From an uncultured Bacteroidota bacterium (GTDB taxonomy: Bacteria > Bacteroidota > Bacteroidia > Flavobacteriales > Flavobacteriaceae), in assembly GCA_903913315.1 (NCBI GenBank), contig CAIWKX010000034.1, positions 1 to 33,410 of the forward strand: a stretch of DNA of 33,410 bases. Direction: 5' to 3'. Each line of letters opens with the position of its first letter. Position 1 is the stretch's first letter. The notes under the pieces were generated by a model. The model was not told the DNA's origin. It made no database searches and saw only the letters and a program-made list of their open reading frames with translations. A program made the translations under genes and the position numbers. Of the stretch, positions 24,806-33,229 are shown one piece after another.

Positions 24806-25918
24806 TTAGATTAATTCTGCTAATTCTTTTCCTATTAAACTTCCGATTGCAACTCCCATGCCGCCTAATCGAACACCGCAATATACATTTTCAGACAATT
24901 GTGAAACAATAGGTTTTTTGTGTGAACCCACTCCCATAATACCACTCCAGCGATGGGCAATTGTAAAATCTTTGCCGGGCAAAATTACTTCTTTTAATAG
25001 TGTTTCCAATCGATTCTGGATTATTTCTGTTTGCGATAAATCAGTAGTGGTTTCTCCTTCAAAATCTAAATTTCGTCCACCACCCAACAGAATTCTATCT
25101 TCAAAATTTCTAAAATAGTAGTATCCTTTATCTAAATGAAAAGTTCCGCGTATGTCTAAATTGGGAATAGGTTCAGTTATAAGTACTTGTGCTCGAGCTG
25201 GTTTTACAGCATTATTGGTTAATTGCGAAGCAAAACCATTGGTGGCAAACAGCAATTTATGGGTCACAAATGAGAAATCATTAACTAACACTTCCACTGA
25301 ATTGTTTTTGTCTGTGAACGATGTTACGGTGGCTTGATTTAAAATGAGTATCTCTTTTGAAACGGCTTCTTTTAAAAGCGCCTGCATCATATTTCCTGTG
25401 TCAATCTGTGCTTCAAACGGATTGAAAATCGTATACTCTTTGATATTTTTAAAATCAAATCGGTCGACTTCTTTTGAAAAAACGTCGATTTTAAACAATG
25501 GTTTTATAATTTCATTGATAAAAGGAAGCTTTTGCAAACATTCTGTATAAGTAGTATCGTCCTCCTTTAAAAACAATTCATAACCCCCATAAGGTTTAAA
25601 ATCCAAAGCAGCATCACCGACTCGTTTTCGCAATAATTGTAATCCGCTCCATCTTTTTTGTATGAGTTGGATTACTTCTTCTTCCGAATGTGATTTTAAG
25701 TCGTCAATAATTTCGGACAAACTTCCAAAACACGCAAAACCTGCATTTTTTGTACTCGCACCTTGTGGTAAAATCCCTTTTTCAAGGATTATAATTTTGC
25801 TTTCAGGGTAGCGTTCTCGTAGATGTAAGGCACAATGTAAACCAACTATACCACTGCCAACAATAGTAAAATCAACCTTTGAAAACCAATTCTTAATTTC
25901 CCAATAACTTAATTGCAT
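24806..25918 (-). CDS. FAD-dependent oxidoreductase (DAO family)
   Basis: A 370-residue flavoprotein of the D-amino-acid-oxidase/glycine-oxidase-like family. FAD-binding VGSGIVG (G21, G23, G26) followed by an acidic strand end IIILEKG, then GASTKNAGFACFGS, KLLFATNGFAS, a GYYYFRNFEDRILLGGGRN segment, and a C-terminal GVRLGGMGVAIGSLIGKEL flavin-binding end. The amine or amino-acid substrate cannot be read from the sequence. First gene of an operon with mtgA; the pairing does not explain the function. Confidence 0.85.
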   Translation of the reverse strand: MQLSYWEIKNWFSKVDFTIVGSGIVGLHCALHLRERYPESKIIILEKGILPQGASTKNAGFACFGSLSEIIDDLKSHSEEEVIQLIQKRWSGLQLLRKRVGDAALDFKPYGGYELFLKEDDTTYTECLQKLPFINEIIKPLFKIDVFSKEVDRFDFKNIKEYTIFNPFEAQIDTGNMMQALLKEAVSKEILILNQATVTSFTDKNNSVEVLVNDFSFVTHKLLFATNGFASQLTNNAVKPARAQVLITEPIPNLDIRGTFHLDKGYYYFRNFEDRILLGGGRNLDFEGETTTDLSQTEIIQNRLETLLKEVILPGKDFTIAHRWSGIMGVGSHKKPIVSQLSENVYCGVRLGGMGVAIGSLIGKELAELI

Positions 25919-26092
25919 GAAATATTATTTTGCATAAAAATACTATTTTTTGTAATTGCTTTATAATTACACTTTGTTTTTTATTCAAAATATTCTGAAT
26001 AAAAATGTGAATTAATTAGTGGTTAAGACAATTTTAATTTAATATGTTAATATCTTTTTGGGTTTATTTAAAAGTTCTCTTAAATCTTTAAA

Positions 26093-26100
26093 TATTTTTG
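26093..26100 (+). promoter_or_regulatory. -7 element TATTTTTG before the metallopeptidase gene
   Basis: A TAnnTTTG match 28 bp before the start codon. No clear -33 box. The rest of 25919-26128 shows no gene. Confidence 0.4.
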
Positions 26101-26128
26101 TCTTCTTAAACTAAAAAAACTAAATAAC

Positions 26129-29100
26129 ATGAAGTACAAATTACTTTCAATTGTGATGTTAATGATTACAAGTTTGTCATTGGCACAACAAAGAGGTTCG
26201 TTTTGGAGTTCACCTGCTAGGGCAAATAGTACGCCTTTAGATAGCAAAATGAATTTGCCTACTAGAACGCTTTTAGATTTAGATTTAAATGCTTTTAAAA
26301 GCAGTTTGTCTCACGTTCCACAGCGTGGTGATTTACATGCTAATTCTAGCATTATTGTTTCTTTGCCTAATTCTGATGGGCAAATGGAAAATTTTAAAGT
26401 CTATGAAAACTCTAACATGGATCCAGCTTTAGCTGCTCGTTATCCTGAAATTAAATCTTATGTTGGTATTGGAATAGAAAATCCAACTTCAACAGCTTAT
26501 TTCAGTGTGTCTCCATTAGGATTCAAATCGATGGTTATATATGCTGACCGTTCTGCAGTTTTTATTGAGCCAGTTTCTCAAGATTTAATTACCTATTCTG
26601 TTTATAAAAAATCAGACAAAGCGGCTTCTCTTAACAAATTTGAATGTAAAGTCATTGACCATGCACAAGCACAATTAGGCACTAACATTACAGCTAGACC
26701 TAATGCTGATGATGGAACTTTAAGAACTTTTCGTTTAGCCATGTCGGTTACTGGTGAATATACTGCTTATTTTGGCGGTACAAAAGCTTTGGCGTTGGCG
26801 GGAATCAACAACTCCTTAACTCGTGTGAATGGTGTTTTTGAAAAAGACTTTGGAGTTCACATGAATTTGATTGCCAATACAGATTTAGTTATTTATACCG
26901 ATGCCACTACTGATCCTTATGATGCTGCAGCTACTGGTGCAGCGGGCAGTTGGAACCAACAATTGCAGACTACTTTAACTAATGTTATTGGAAGTGCCAA
27001 CTACGATGTAGGACACCTTTTTGGTGCCACAGGTGGTGGTGGTAATGCCGGATGTATTGCGTGTGTTTGTATCAATCCAACAACTTCAGTTCCATTAGGA
27101 AAAGGAAGTGGATTTACTTCTCCAGCTGATGGAATTCCTGCAGGAGATAACTTTGATATTGACTATGTAGCTCACGAAATGGGACATCAATTTGGTGGAA
27201 ACCATACGTTTACTTTTAGTAATGAAGGCACTATTGCTCAAGTGGAACCAGGAAGTGGGACTACTATTATGGGATATGCTGGAATTACGGGTGCTACCGA
27301 CGTACAAGCACATTCCGATCCTTTCTTTCATGCTGTAAGTATTCAACAGGTAACTAATTATATCAAAACAACGACCTGTCAAACCAATACCGCTACTGGA
27401 AATGCTATTCCAACCGCTAACGCAGGTTTGGATTATACGATTCCAAAAGGAACCGCATTTATGTTGACAGGCGCAGGAACAGATGCAAATGCTGATGCAT
27501 TGACGTATGACTGGGAAGAAATGGATGCAGGAACATCAAGCACTACTTATCCAAGTGTTACTGCTACTTCAGGTCCAGCTTTTAAATCGTTTGTAACTTC
27601 TACAAGTCCTATCCGATATTTTCCTCAAATGTCAACTGTATTAACAGGTGCAACGTCTTGGAAATGGGAAGCTGTTCCAAATGTTGCAAGAACTTTAAAT
27701 TTCAGGTTAACAGTTCGCGATAATCATGCTGGTGGTCCAGCTAACAATAGCGATGATATGATTGTAACCGTGAATACTACAGCTGGTCCGTTTACAGTAA
27801 CGTCTCCTAACACTGCCGTTTCTTATGTGGGTGGTTCTACACAAACTGTTACATGGAATGTAGCTGGAACAACTGCCAACAACGTAAATTGTGCCAATGT
27901 AGATATCTTACTTTCTACGGACGGTGGAGCTACTTGGTCTACGTTATTAGCCGCTACTCCAAATGACGGAACTCAAGCCGTTACTATTCCAAATACACCA
28001 AGTACTACTTGTAGAATCATGGTAAAAGGAAGCAATCATATTTTCTTTGATGTGTCTAATACTAACTTTACTATCACTGCAGGTTCAACAGATACTGTAG
28101 CGCCTACTGCGCCAACCTTAACTGCTTCTGGAACCACACAAACTACTACTAGTTTATCATGGACAGGTGCTACAGACAACGTAGCAGTAACTGGATATGA
28201 TGTATACCAAGGAACTACTTTATTAGGTTCTACCACCACCGCTACCACGTATGCCGTTTCAGGTTTAACCGCTTCAACGACTTACACTTTTACGGTTAAG
28301 GCTAAAGATGCTGCCGGAAATGTTTCTGTCGCTAGTAATGCTGTTGCTGTAACGACCTTAGCTCCAGTGCCAGATACAACAGCGCCAACAGCACCTACCT
28401 TATCTGCTTCTGGAACTACTTTAACAACAACTAACTTATCTTGGACAGGGGCTACCGATAACGTAGGAGTAACAGGATATAATGTATACCAAGGAACCAC
28501 TTTATTAGGTTCTACTACTACTGCTACTAGTTTTGCAGTAACGGGATTAACCGCTTCCACTACTTATACGTTCTACGTACAAGCTAAAGATGCTGCTGGA
28601 AATATTTCTGTAGCAAGTAATACGGTATCCGTTACCACCTTAACTCCAGATACTACAGCTCCAACAGCGCCGACATTGTCTGCTTCTGGAACTACAGCAA
28701 CCACTACTAATTTATCTTGGACAGGGGCTACAGACAATGTAGCAGTGACTGGTTACGATGTTTATAAAGGAACTACCTTATTAGGTTCTACTACAACTGC
28801 CACTACTTTTGCTGTAACAGGCTTAACAGCTTCAACTGCTTATACGTTTACCGTTAAAGCTAAAGATGCTGCTGGAAATGTTTCCGTAGCAAGTAACACA
28901 GTTTCAGTTACTACTCTAGCCAATACAGTTACCTATTGTACTTCAACGTCAAGTATTACTACTGATGAGAAAATTGGTAAAGTAGTTTTCGGAACCATCA
29001 GCAATACTTCTACAGGAACGGCTGGTTATGAAGACTTTACCGCACTTTCTACCAATGTAGTTAGAGGTACTGCTTATACTATTACGATTACACCAAATTG

Positions 29101-29626
29101 GACTTCTACAAAATACAAAGAAGGATATGCAGTATATATTGATTATAACGGAAACGGAGTGTTCACGGATGCTGGAGAAAAAGTTTGGACCAAAGCTGCT
29201 TCTACTACAACGCCAGTAACAGGAACATTCACTATCCCTACTACAGCTACTTTAGGAGCGACTAGAATGAGAGTTCAAATGGATTATAATGCTATTCCAT
29301 CTTCTTCTTGCGGTTCGTTTACTTATGGTCAAGTAGAAGATTATACCGTGAACATTTCGTTAACGGCTAAAATGGACGAAACAGCCTCTAACACTGCTAT
29401 TACCTTTACACTTTATCCTAATCCAGTAAATGGTAATGTATTGAACATTGCTAATCTTGAACAAGCTTCTGACTACAGAATCTTCAACATGATGGGACAA
29501 GAATTAGGAAACGGAAGAATTGAAAACGAAGGCACCATCAATGTTGGAACCCTAACTTCAGGCACCTATTTAATTGAAGTGTCCAACGAAAATGGAACCA
29601 CTACAAAACGTTTCATAAAACAATAA
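26129..29626 (+). CDS. Secreted reprolysin-like metallopeptidase with FN3, GEVED and T9SS sorting domains
   Basis: A 1165-residue protein. Signal peptide about 1-19 (ITSLSLAQ), propeptide-like region to about 190, then an M12-type zincin domain with HEMGHQFGGNH (H349, E350, H353, H359) and a Met-turn candidate TTIMGYAG. A PKD/Ig-like middle part (about 430-650) is followed by three near-identical FN3 domains (starting about residues 655, 749, 841), a GEVED domain (about 932-1075, ending YGQVEDYTVNI) and a type A T9SS sorting domain (about 1093-1165, FTLYPNPVNG to TKRFIKQ). It is secreted through the outer membrane and degrades extracellular protein. A strong terminator follows. Confidence 0.9.
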   Translation: MKYKLLSIVMLMITSLSLAQQRGSFWSSPARANSTPLDSKMNLPTRTLLDLDLNAFKSSLSHVPQRGDLHANSSIIVSLPNSDGQMENFKVYENSNMDPALAARYPEIKSYVGIGIENPTSTAYFSVSPLGFKSMVIYADRSAVFIEPVSQDLITYSVYKKSDKAASLNKFECKVIDHAQAQLGTNITARPNADDGTLRTFRLAMSVTGEYTAYFGGTKALALAGINNSLTRVNGVFEKDFGVHMNLIANTDLVIYTDATTDPYDAAATGAAGSWNQQLQTTLTNVIGSANYDVGHLFGATGGGGNAGCIACVCINPTTSVPLGKGSGFTSPADGIPAGDNFDIDYVAHEMGHQFGGNHTFTFSNEGTIAQVEPGSGTTIMGYAGITGATDVQAHSDPFFHAVSIQQVTNYIKTTTCQTNTATGNAIPTANAGLDYTIPKGTAFMLTGAGTDANADALTYDWEEMDAGTSSTTYPSVTATSGPAFKSFVTSTSPIRYFPQMSTVLTGATSWKWEAVPNVARTLNFRLTVRDNHAGGPANNSDDMIVTVNTTAGPFTVTSPNTAVSYVGGSTQTVTWNVAGTTANNVNCANVDILLSTDGGATWSTLLAATPNDGTQAVTIPNTPSTTCRIMVKGSNHIFFDVSNTNFTITAGSTDTVAPTAPTLTASGTTQTTTSLSWTGATDNVAVTGYDVYQGTTLLGSTTTATTYAVSGLTASTTYTFTVKAKDAAGNVSVASNAVAVTTLAPVPDTTAPTAPTLSASGTTLTTTNLSWTGATDNVGVTGYNVYQGTTLLGSTTTATSFAVTGLTASTTYTFYVQAKDAAGNISVASNTVSVTTLTPDTTAPTAPTLSASGTTATTTNLSWTGATDNVAVTGYDVYKGTTLLGSTTTATTFAVTGLTASTAYTFTVKAKDAAGNVSVASNTVSVTTLANTVTYCTSTSSITTDEKIGKVVFGTISNTSTGTAGYEDFTALSTNVVRGTAYTITITPNWTSTKYKEGYAVYIDYNGNGVFTDAGEKVWTKAASTTTPVTGTFTIPTTATLGATRMRVQMDYNAIPSSSCGSFTYGQVEDYTVNISLTAKMDETASNTAITFTLYPNPVNGNVLNIANLEQASDYRIFNMMGQELGNGRIENEGTINVGTLTSGTYLIEVSNENGTTTKRFIKQ
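28091..28920 (+). repeat. Three tandem FN3-encoding repeats
   Basis: Units begin at 28091, 28373 and 28649, about 272-282 bp each. Each encodes D-TxAPTAPTLxASGTT, LSWTGATDNV, GYxVYxGTTLLGSTTTAT, and KDAAGNxSVASN. The DNA is also closely similar, indicating recent duplication or gene conversion. Confidence 0.9.
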
Positions 29627-29643
29627 TAAGTTTTATTAATGCT

Positions 29644-29673
29644 AAAAACCACATCAGCAATGATGTGGTTTTT
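29644..29673 (+). terminator. Terminator after the metallopeptidase gene
   Basis: Perfect 13-bp stem AAAAACCACATCA (29644-29656) with TGATGTGGTTTTT (29661-29673), loop GCAA, then more T. Confidence 0.9.
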
Positions 29674-29715
29674 TTTATACTATCACTTACCAATAGAATA
29701 CTAAGGATGTTTTAT

Positions 29716-29723
29716 TACATTTG
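29716..29723 (+). promoter_or_regulatory. -7 element TACATTTG before the lyase gene
   Basis: A TAnnTTTG match 32 bp before the start codon at 29756. No TTG at the usual -33 distance. Confidence 0.45.
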
Positions 29724-29755
29724 ATACAACAAAAAAAAGAAAATAAAATTAACAG

Positions 29756-31420
29756 ATGAGAAAAGGTATTATTTATATTATTTTATTGACTTTTAGTCAG
29801 ATGTCATTTGCTACTACTATATCCGTTTCCTCTATAGTGGCATTGCAGTCGGCGGTTACTACTGCCTCAGCAGGAGATACTATTATATTGGCTGATGGAA
29901 CGTATCTCAATACTACATTAACCATTGGCACCAGTAATATTACCATACAATCAACTACTCCTGGTGGGGTATTTTTAAACGGAACCAATGCTATTTCAAT
30001 CACTGGAAATTATATTACATTTAGTGGATTTCAATTTACTTCGGGAACTATTACCTCTAGTGCTATTACTGTGAATGGTTCGAATAGTACTTTAACTCAA
30101 TTGAATTTTAACGGCTACGATGCTACTCACATGATTATTATATCGGGGAGTTATAACTTGGTGACAAATTGCAATTTCCAAAACAAACCCGCAACTAATT
30201 TGGTGAATCATGGAGGCACTGGCGATATGGTTCAGATTATTCCGAATGCAACCCTTGCTGGCTATAACACCATTCGATATTGTTCGTTTCAGCACATGCC
30301 TGGTTTTGGGGGTGATTATGGTAACGAATGCATCCGAATTGGGGATGGTGCTTATGCTACCGACATCTCTAGAACAGTAGTAGAATATTGCTACTTTGAA
30401 GATACGGGCAATGGCGACAGTGAAGCCATATCAGTTAAGTCAAGAGAAAACGTGTTGCGATTTAATACCATGAACAATAATCCGAATGCGATGTTCAGTT
30501 TCCGAAACGGAGATAACAATGTTGCCTACAGCAATTTTTTTATTAGATCCGGTGGCATCAGATGCAAGGAATCCAATAATATCTTTTGCTATAATAATTA
30601 TTTTGAACAATCAGGCATCAATCAAAATACGACGCTACCGGGTTCAGGAACCGCACCAATATCTTTAGAATATTATGGTACTGGATATGGAAATAACTTT
30701 AATATGATTCATAATACTTTTTACAAATGTATCAGTTCACCAATTGGTACAGGATTGACCAACTGTACTTGGGCAAATAATATCTTTTATTCCGATTCAG
30801 GGACTCTATTTTCTGGAACCGCTTCAGGACAGAGTTTTGCCGGCAATCTCTATCAAGGAACTCTTGGCATTGCTATTCCTTCAGGAATGAACAATATAGA
30901 CCCTTTGCTGACGTTATCTCCCAACGGCTATTATGTATTGTCTGCTACAAGTCCTGCCATTGGAGCTGCTTCTTCAAGCTACCCTTCCATTTTAGATTTA
31001 CCAACACTGGCTAACGATTCTTCTTTGTTGAAAGACTTTGAAGGGCAAGATCGGCCAGCATTGATAACAGCAAAAGATGTAGGTTGTGACCAATATTCCA
31101 CCGAAACCATTATAAATCAACCTTTGACACTTTGTGATGTTGGGCCTACTTATTTATGTACTGCGTTATCCGTCACTATTGTTACAAACGAAATAAACGC
31201 ACTTGTGTTATATCCAAACCCAGTGAATGACACTATCCTGCATATTGCTAATCTTGAACAAGCTTCTAACTACAGGATCTTCAACACGATGGGACAAGAA
31301 GTAGGAAACGGAAAAATTGAAAACAAAGGCACCATCAATGTAGAAAACTTAACTTCAGGCAACTATTTGATTCAAATAGGTAACGAAAATGGAACAACAA
31401 CAAAACGTTTTATTAAGTAA
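29756..31420 (+). CDS. PL6-family polysaccharide lyase with T9SS sorting domain
   Basis: A 554-residue secreted protein. Signal peptide about 1-19 (SQMSFA), then a right-handed parallel beta-helix. The order GNECIRIGDG, GDSEAISVKSRENVLRFNT and MFSFRNGDNNVAYSNFF matches family PL6 (alginate lyase and chondroitinase B). K228 and R250 fit the catalytic Lys/Arg pair of that family, with acidic Ca-binding residues nearby (E222). The last 70-odd residues form a T9SS sorting domain (LYPNPVNDTILHIANLEQ to TKRFIK). The substrate, alginate or another uronate polymer, cannot be fixed. No SusC/SusD pair or other lyase is adjacent. Confidence 0.82.
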   Translation: MRKGIIYIILLTFSQMSFATTISVSSIVALQSAVTTASAGDTIILADGTYLNTTLTIGTSNITIQSTTPGGVFLNGTNAISITGNYITFSGFQFTSGTITSSAITVNGSNSTLTQLNFNGYDATHMIIISGSYNLVTNCNFQNKPATNLVNHGGTGDMVQIIPNATLAGYNTIRYCSFQHMPGFGGDYGNECIRIGDGAYATDISRTVVEYCYFEDTGNGDSEAISVKSRENVLRFNTMNNNPNAMFSFRNGDNNVAYSNFFIRSGGIRCKESNNIFCYNNYFEQSGINQNTTLPGSGTAPISLEYYGTGYGNNFNMIHNTFYKCISSPIGTGLTNCTWANNIFYSDSGTLFSGTASGQSFAGNLYQGTLGIAIPSGMNNIDPLLTLSPNGYYVLSATSPAIGAASSSYPSILDLPTLANDSSLLKDFEGQDRPALITAKDVGCDQYSTETIINQPLTLCDVGPTYLCTALSVTIVTNEINALVLYPNPVNDTILHIANLEQASNYRIFNTMGQEVGNGKIENKGTINVENLTSGNYLIQIGNENGTTTKRFIK

Positions 31421-31436
31421 TAAGTAAGACAATAAT

Positions 31437-31460
31437 CGAAATCCCGTTAGGGATGATAGT
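31437..31460. repeat. Small palindrome ATCCC-GTTA-GGGAT
   Basis: A 5-bp inverted repeat with 4-nt loop in the gap between two convergent genes. It resembles short REP-type sequences of Flavobacteria, but only one copy is in the window. Confidence 0.3.
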
Positions 31461-31500
31461 TACTAAATTATATTAGCTTAACATTAGTTATACCACCTTT

Positions 31501-31974
31501 TTATAAAGGTGCATTAATCATAAATTTAGTAAAGTCATTTTTTGATAAATTAATTACGCCACTAAAATAACATTCTCCACCACCTAATACTGTCATGTAT
31601 TTCTTTTTCCATTGTTCGTCCTTGACTCTACACATACAATTTACATAAACAACTTTTTCACCTTTCTCATTAAGGCAGGCACAATATTGTCTTTTATAAT
31701 CATTCAAATTAATTTTTATTTTGTTAGGATTTAATGATTTAGGAAAGGCATCAACATCATCCTGCATTTTCTTTACTGCTTTGATAAGAATAGTATTGGT
31801 TTGATTTACTTCTTCATTAGTCAAATCAAACTTTTTGTCTGAATAACAGTCATTAATTAATGCTATATAAATTTCACCGTTTGAATTTTTAATAAGTTTA
31901 TCAGAGATTTCTTTGGAAGAATCTCTGCAACTGATCAAAACTAAGATGATGAAAAAAGATAGGATTTGTTTCAC
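31501..31974 (-). CDS. Small cysteine-containing lipoprotein, unknown
   Basis: A 157-residue protein with a lipoprotein signal (FFIILVLISCRDSS, lipidated C16). The mature part has several cysteines (DCYSDKK, QYCACLNEKGEK, VNCMCRV, GGECYF), which could form disulfides or bind metal. No family is recognised. It lies convergent to the lyase gene and upstream of nothing obvious. Location is the envelope, by the lipobox. Confidence 0.65.
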   Translation of the reverse strand: MKQILSFFIILVLISCRDSSKEISDKLIKNSNGEIYIALINDCYSDKKFDLTNEEVNQTNTILIKAVKKMQDDVDAFPKSLNPNKIKINLNDYKRQYCACLNEKGEKVVYVNCMCRVKDEQWKKKYMTVLGGGECYFSGVINLSKNDFTKFMINAPL

Positions 31975-32014
31975 TATTTCGTGCTGTTTTATTTACCAAA
32001 TATACACAAAACAC

Positions 32015-32064
32015 AACAAAAAGAAAGTTGCTCAGTAGAAGACAACAACTACTGGCAACTTTCA
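32015..32064 (-). terminator. Terminator of the 314-residue protein gene
   Basis: Read on the minus strand, a long stem (32050-32064 with 32024-32039; 9 + 6 bp, one bulged base) is followed by TTTTTGTTGTG. It starts 27 bp after the stop at 32092. Confidence 0.75.
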
Positions 32065-32091
32065 AGAAAAACCGATGCAGCTCAGTTTTTA

Positions 32092-33036
32092 TTACATCAG
32101 TTCCACAATACAGTGACCTTCCTCAGTGGAAATATTAGCTATATTTAAAAACGGATTATCAAGGTCTAATTCACTCATGTTTATTATTTTGGATGTGTTT
32201 TTGATTACAATAACCTTCAACAATCCATCTTTAGGGCATTTTTTATATGGCGCAAGGTAGAACAGCAAATCTACATTCCCGTCATTAATGACATTGATAG
32301 TGTCTCCAGATGCAAAAGTGTGGTTCAAAACATTCTTTTCTTTACCGCCCTGAATCGTTCTTCTAAAGATTAACTGCTCTCTACTGCGAATAGTAGCCAA
32401 ATCAAAAAACAATGCCGCTTCCATAGGATCTTCTTTAAAATGAATCATCAGCGCACCAAGATTGGCATACATTTCGACCATTGCCGTTCGAATAATGTTT
32501 TCTAAAGCGATACTTTTCTCTGAGGTAGCTCCTTTATTTCCCAATTGAATGGAACGTGCCTTCACTAAATCAATATAGAAATTTTTAACATCAATATAGG
32601 TTTCTGCTAATTCGGTAATGTTCTTCATACTTTCTGCTAATGTTTTTACAGCGGCAATCCTGCTTTCGGTAGTACCGCCGTAAAAAGGCTTCATAAGTGA
32701 TGGAAACAGCGCTTTAAATTCGGGTGAATCCTTCTCAAAAATATCCAATACTTTGCGCATCCAATAGTTGGATTTAACAGGCGATAGCAAAGCTAGCATT
32801 TGAACCATGGTTAGCGTGCTACCGGTTCGTTGATTGCTTTGTGATTGCCATTCACTATAGGCATTGGTTAAGGCAAGATGCAACGGATGATACACATGAT
32901 ATAATGGACCAAAAAAGGGGTCCAATTGATTTGCTTCAAGTTGCGCATCGTGGTAGGTGCTAATCGTGTAAGCAATTTTGTAGCTGTATTTGCATACTCT
33001 TAAAAATACATTTGTTAAATACATCCATGGTTTCAT
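32092..33036 (-). CDS. Unrecognised 314-residue protein
   Basis: I do not recognise this protein. It has no signal peptide or clear membrane segment. It appears mostly helical to about residue 235 (long segments such as SRIAAVKTLAESMKNITELAETYIDVKNFYIDLVKARSIQ) and strand-rich at the end (SGDTINVINDGNVDLLFYLAPYKKCPK, GLLKVIVIKNTSKIINM), perhaps a small beta-sandwich. A gene-free region with a LacI-type palindrome lies upstream of its start (121 bp away). It has its own terminator, so it is probably a single gene. No function is proposed. Confidence 0.6.
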   Translation of the reverse strand: MKPWMYLTNVFLRVCKYSYKIAYTISTYHDAQLEANQLDPFFGPLYHVYHPLHLALTNAYSEWQSQSNQRTGSTLTMVQMLALLSPVKSNYWMRKVLDIFEKDSPEFKALFPSLMKPFYGGTTESRIAAVKTLAESMKNITELAETYIDVKNFYIDLVKARSIQLGNKGATSEKSIALENIIRTAMVEMYANLGALMIHFKEDPMEAALFFDLATIRSREQLIFRRTIQGGKEKNVLNHTFASGDTINVINDGNVDLLFYLAPYKKCPKDGLLKVIVIKNTSKIINMSELDLDNPFLNIANISTEEGHCIVELM

Positions 33037-33156
33037 AATTAAAAAGATTTTGGTTAATATTAAAAGAATTTTATACGAAAAATAAGTGTTGTTTGTATAT
33101 TTTTAAGACTATAATTAATAATATATTAAGGCAAAACAAATAAATTATTATTTATT
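33037..33156. other. AT-rich gene-free stretch upstream of the 314-residue protein
   Basis: Very AT-rich, with no open frame and no clear TAnnTTTG element on the minus strand. It holds the upstream region of the minus-strand gene at 32092-33036. Confidence 0.5.
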
Positions 33157-33172
33157 ACGAAAACGTTTTCGT
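33157..33172. promoter_or_regulatory. Perfect 16-bp palindrome, LacI-type operator candidate
   Basis: ACGAAAACGTTTTCGT is its own reverse complement, with the central AAACGTTT common to operators of LacI/CcpA-type regulators. It is 121 bp upstream of the minus-strand gene start and could also serve a gene beyond the right edge. Confidence 0.55.
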
Positions 33173-33229
33173 GTTAAAATTTTCCTTTTAATTTAAATAT
33201 TAACATTTGATGTAAGAAAAAAAAGACTT

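Noticed and set aside
28036..28560. Open frames on the minus strand inside the FN3 repeats
   Set aside because: They mirror the repetitive Thr/Ala/Ser codons of the real gene and look like low-complexity Val-rich artefacts.
29681..29697. Second copy of the right end of the 23571-23659 element
   Set aside because: CTATCACTTACCA resembles CTATCACTAACCA, but there is no matching left end or target duplication.
31966..32148. 60-codon frame on the + strand
   Set aside because: It overlaps the terminator hairpin and the 3' end of the minus-strand gene, and its product shows no signal or domain.
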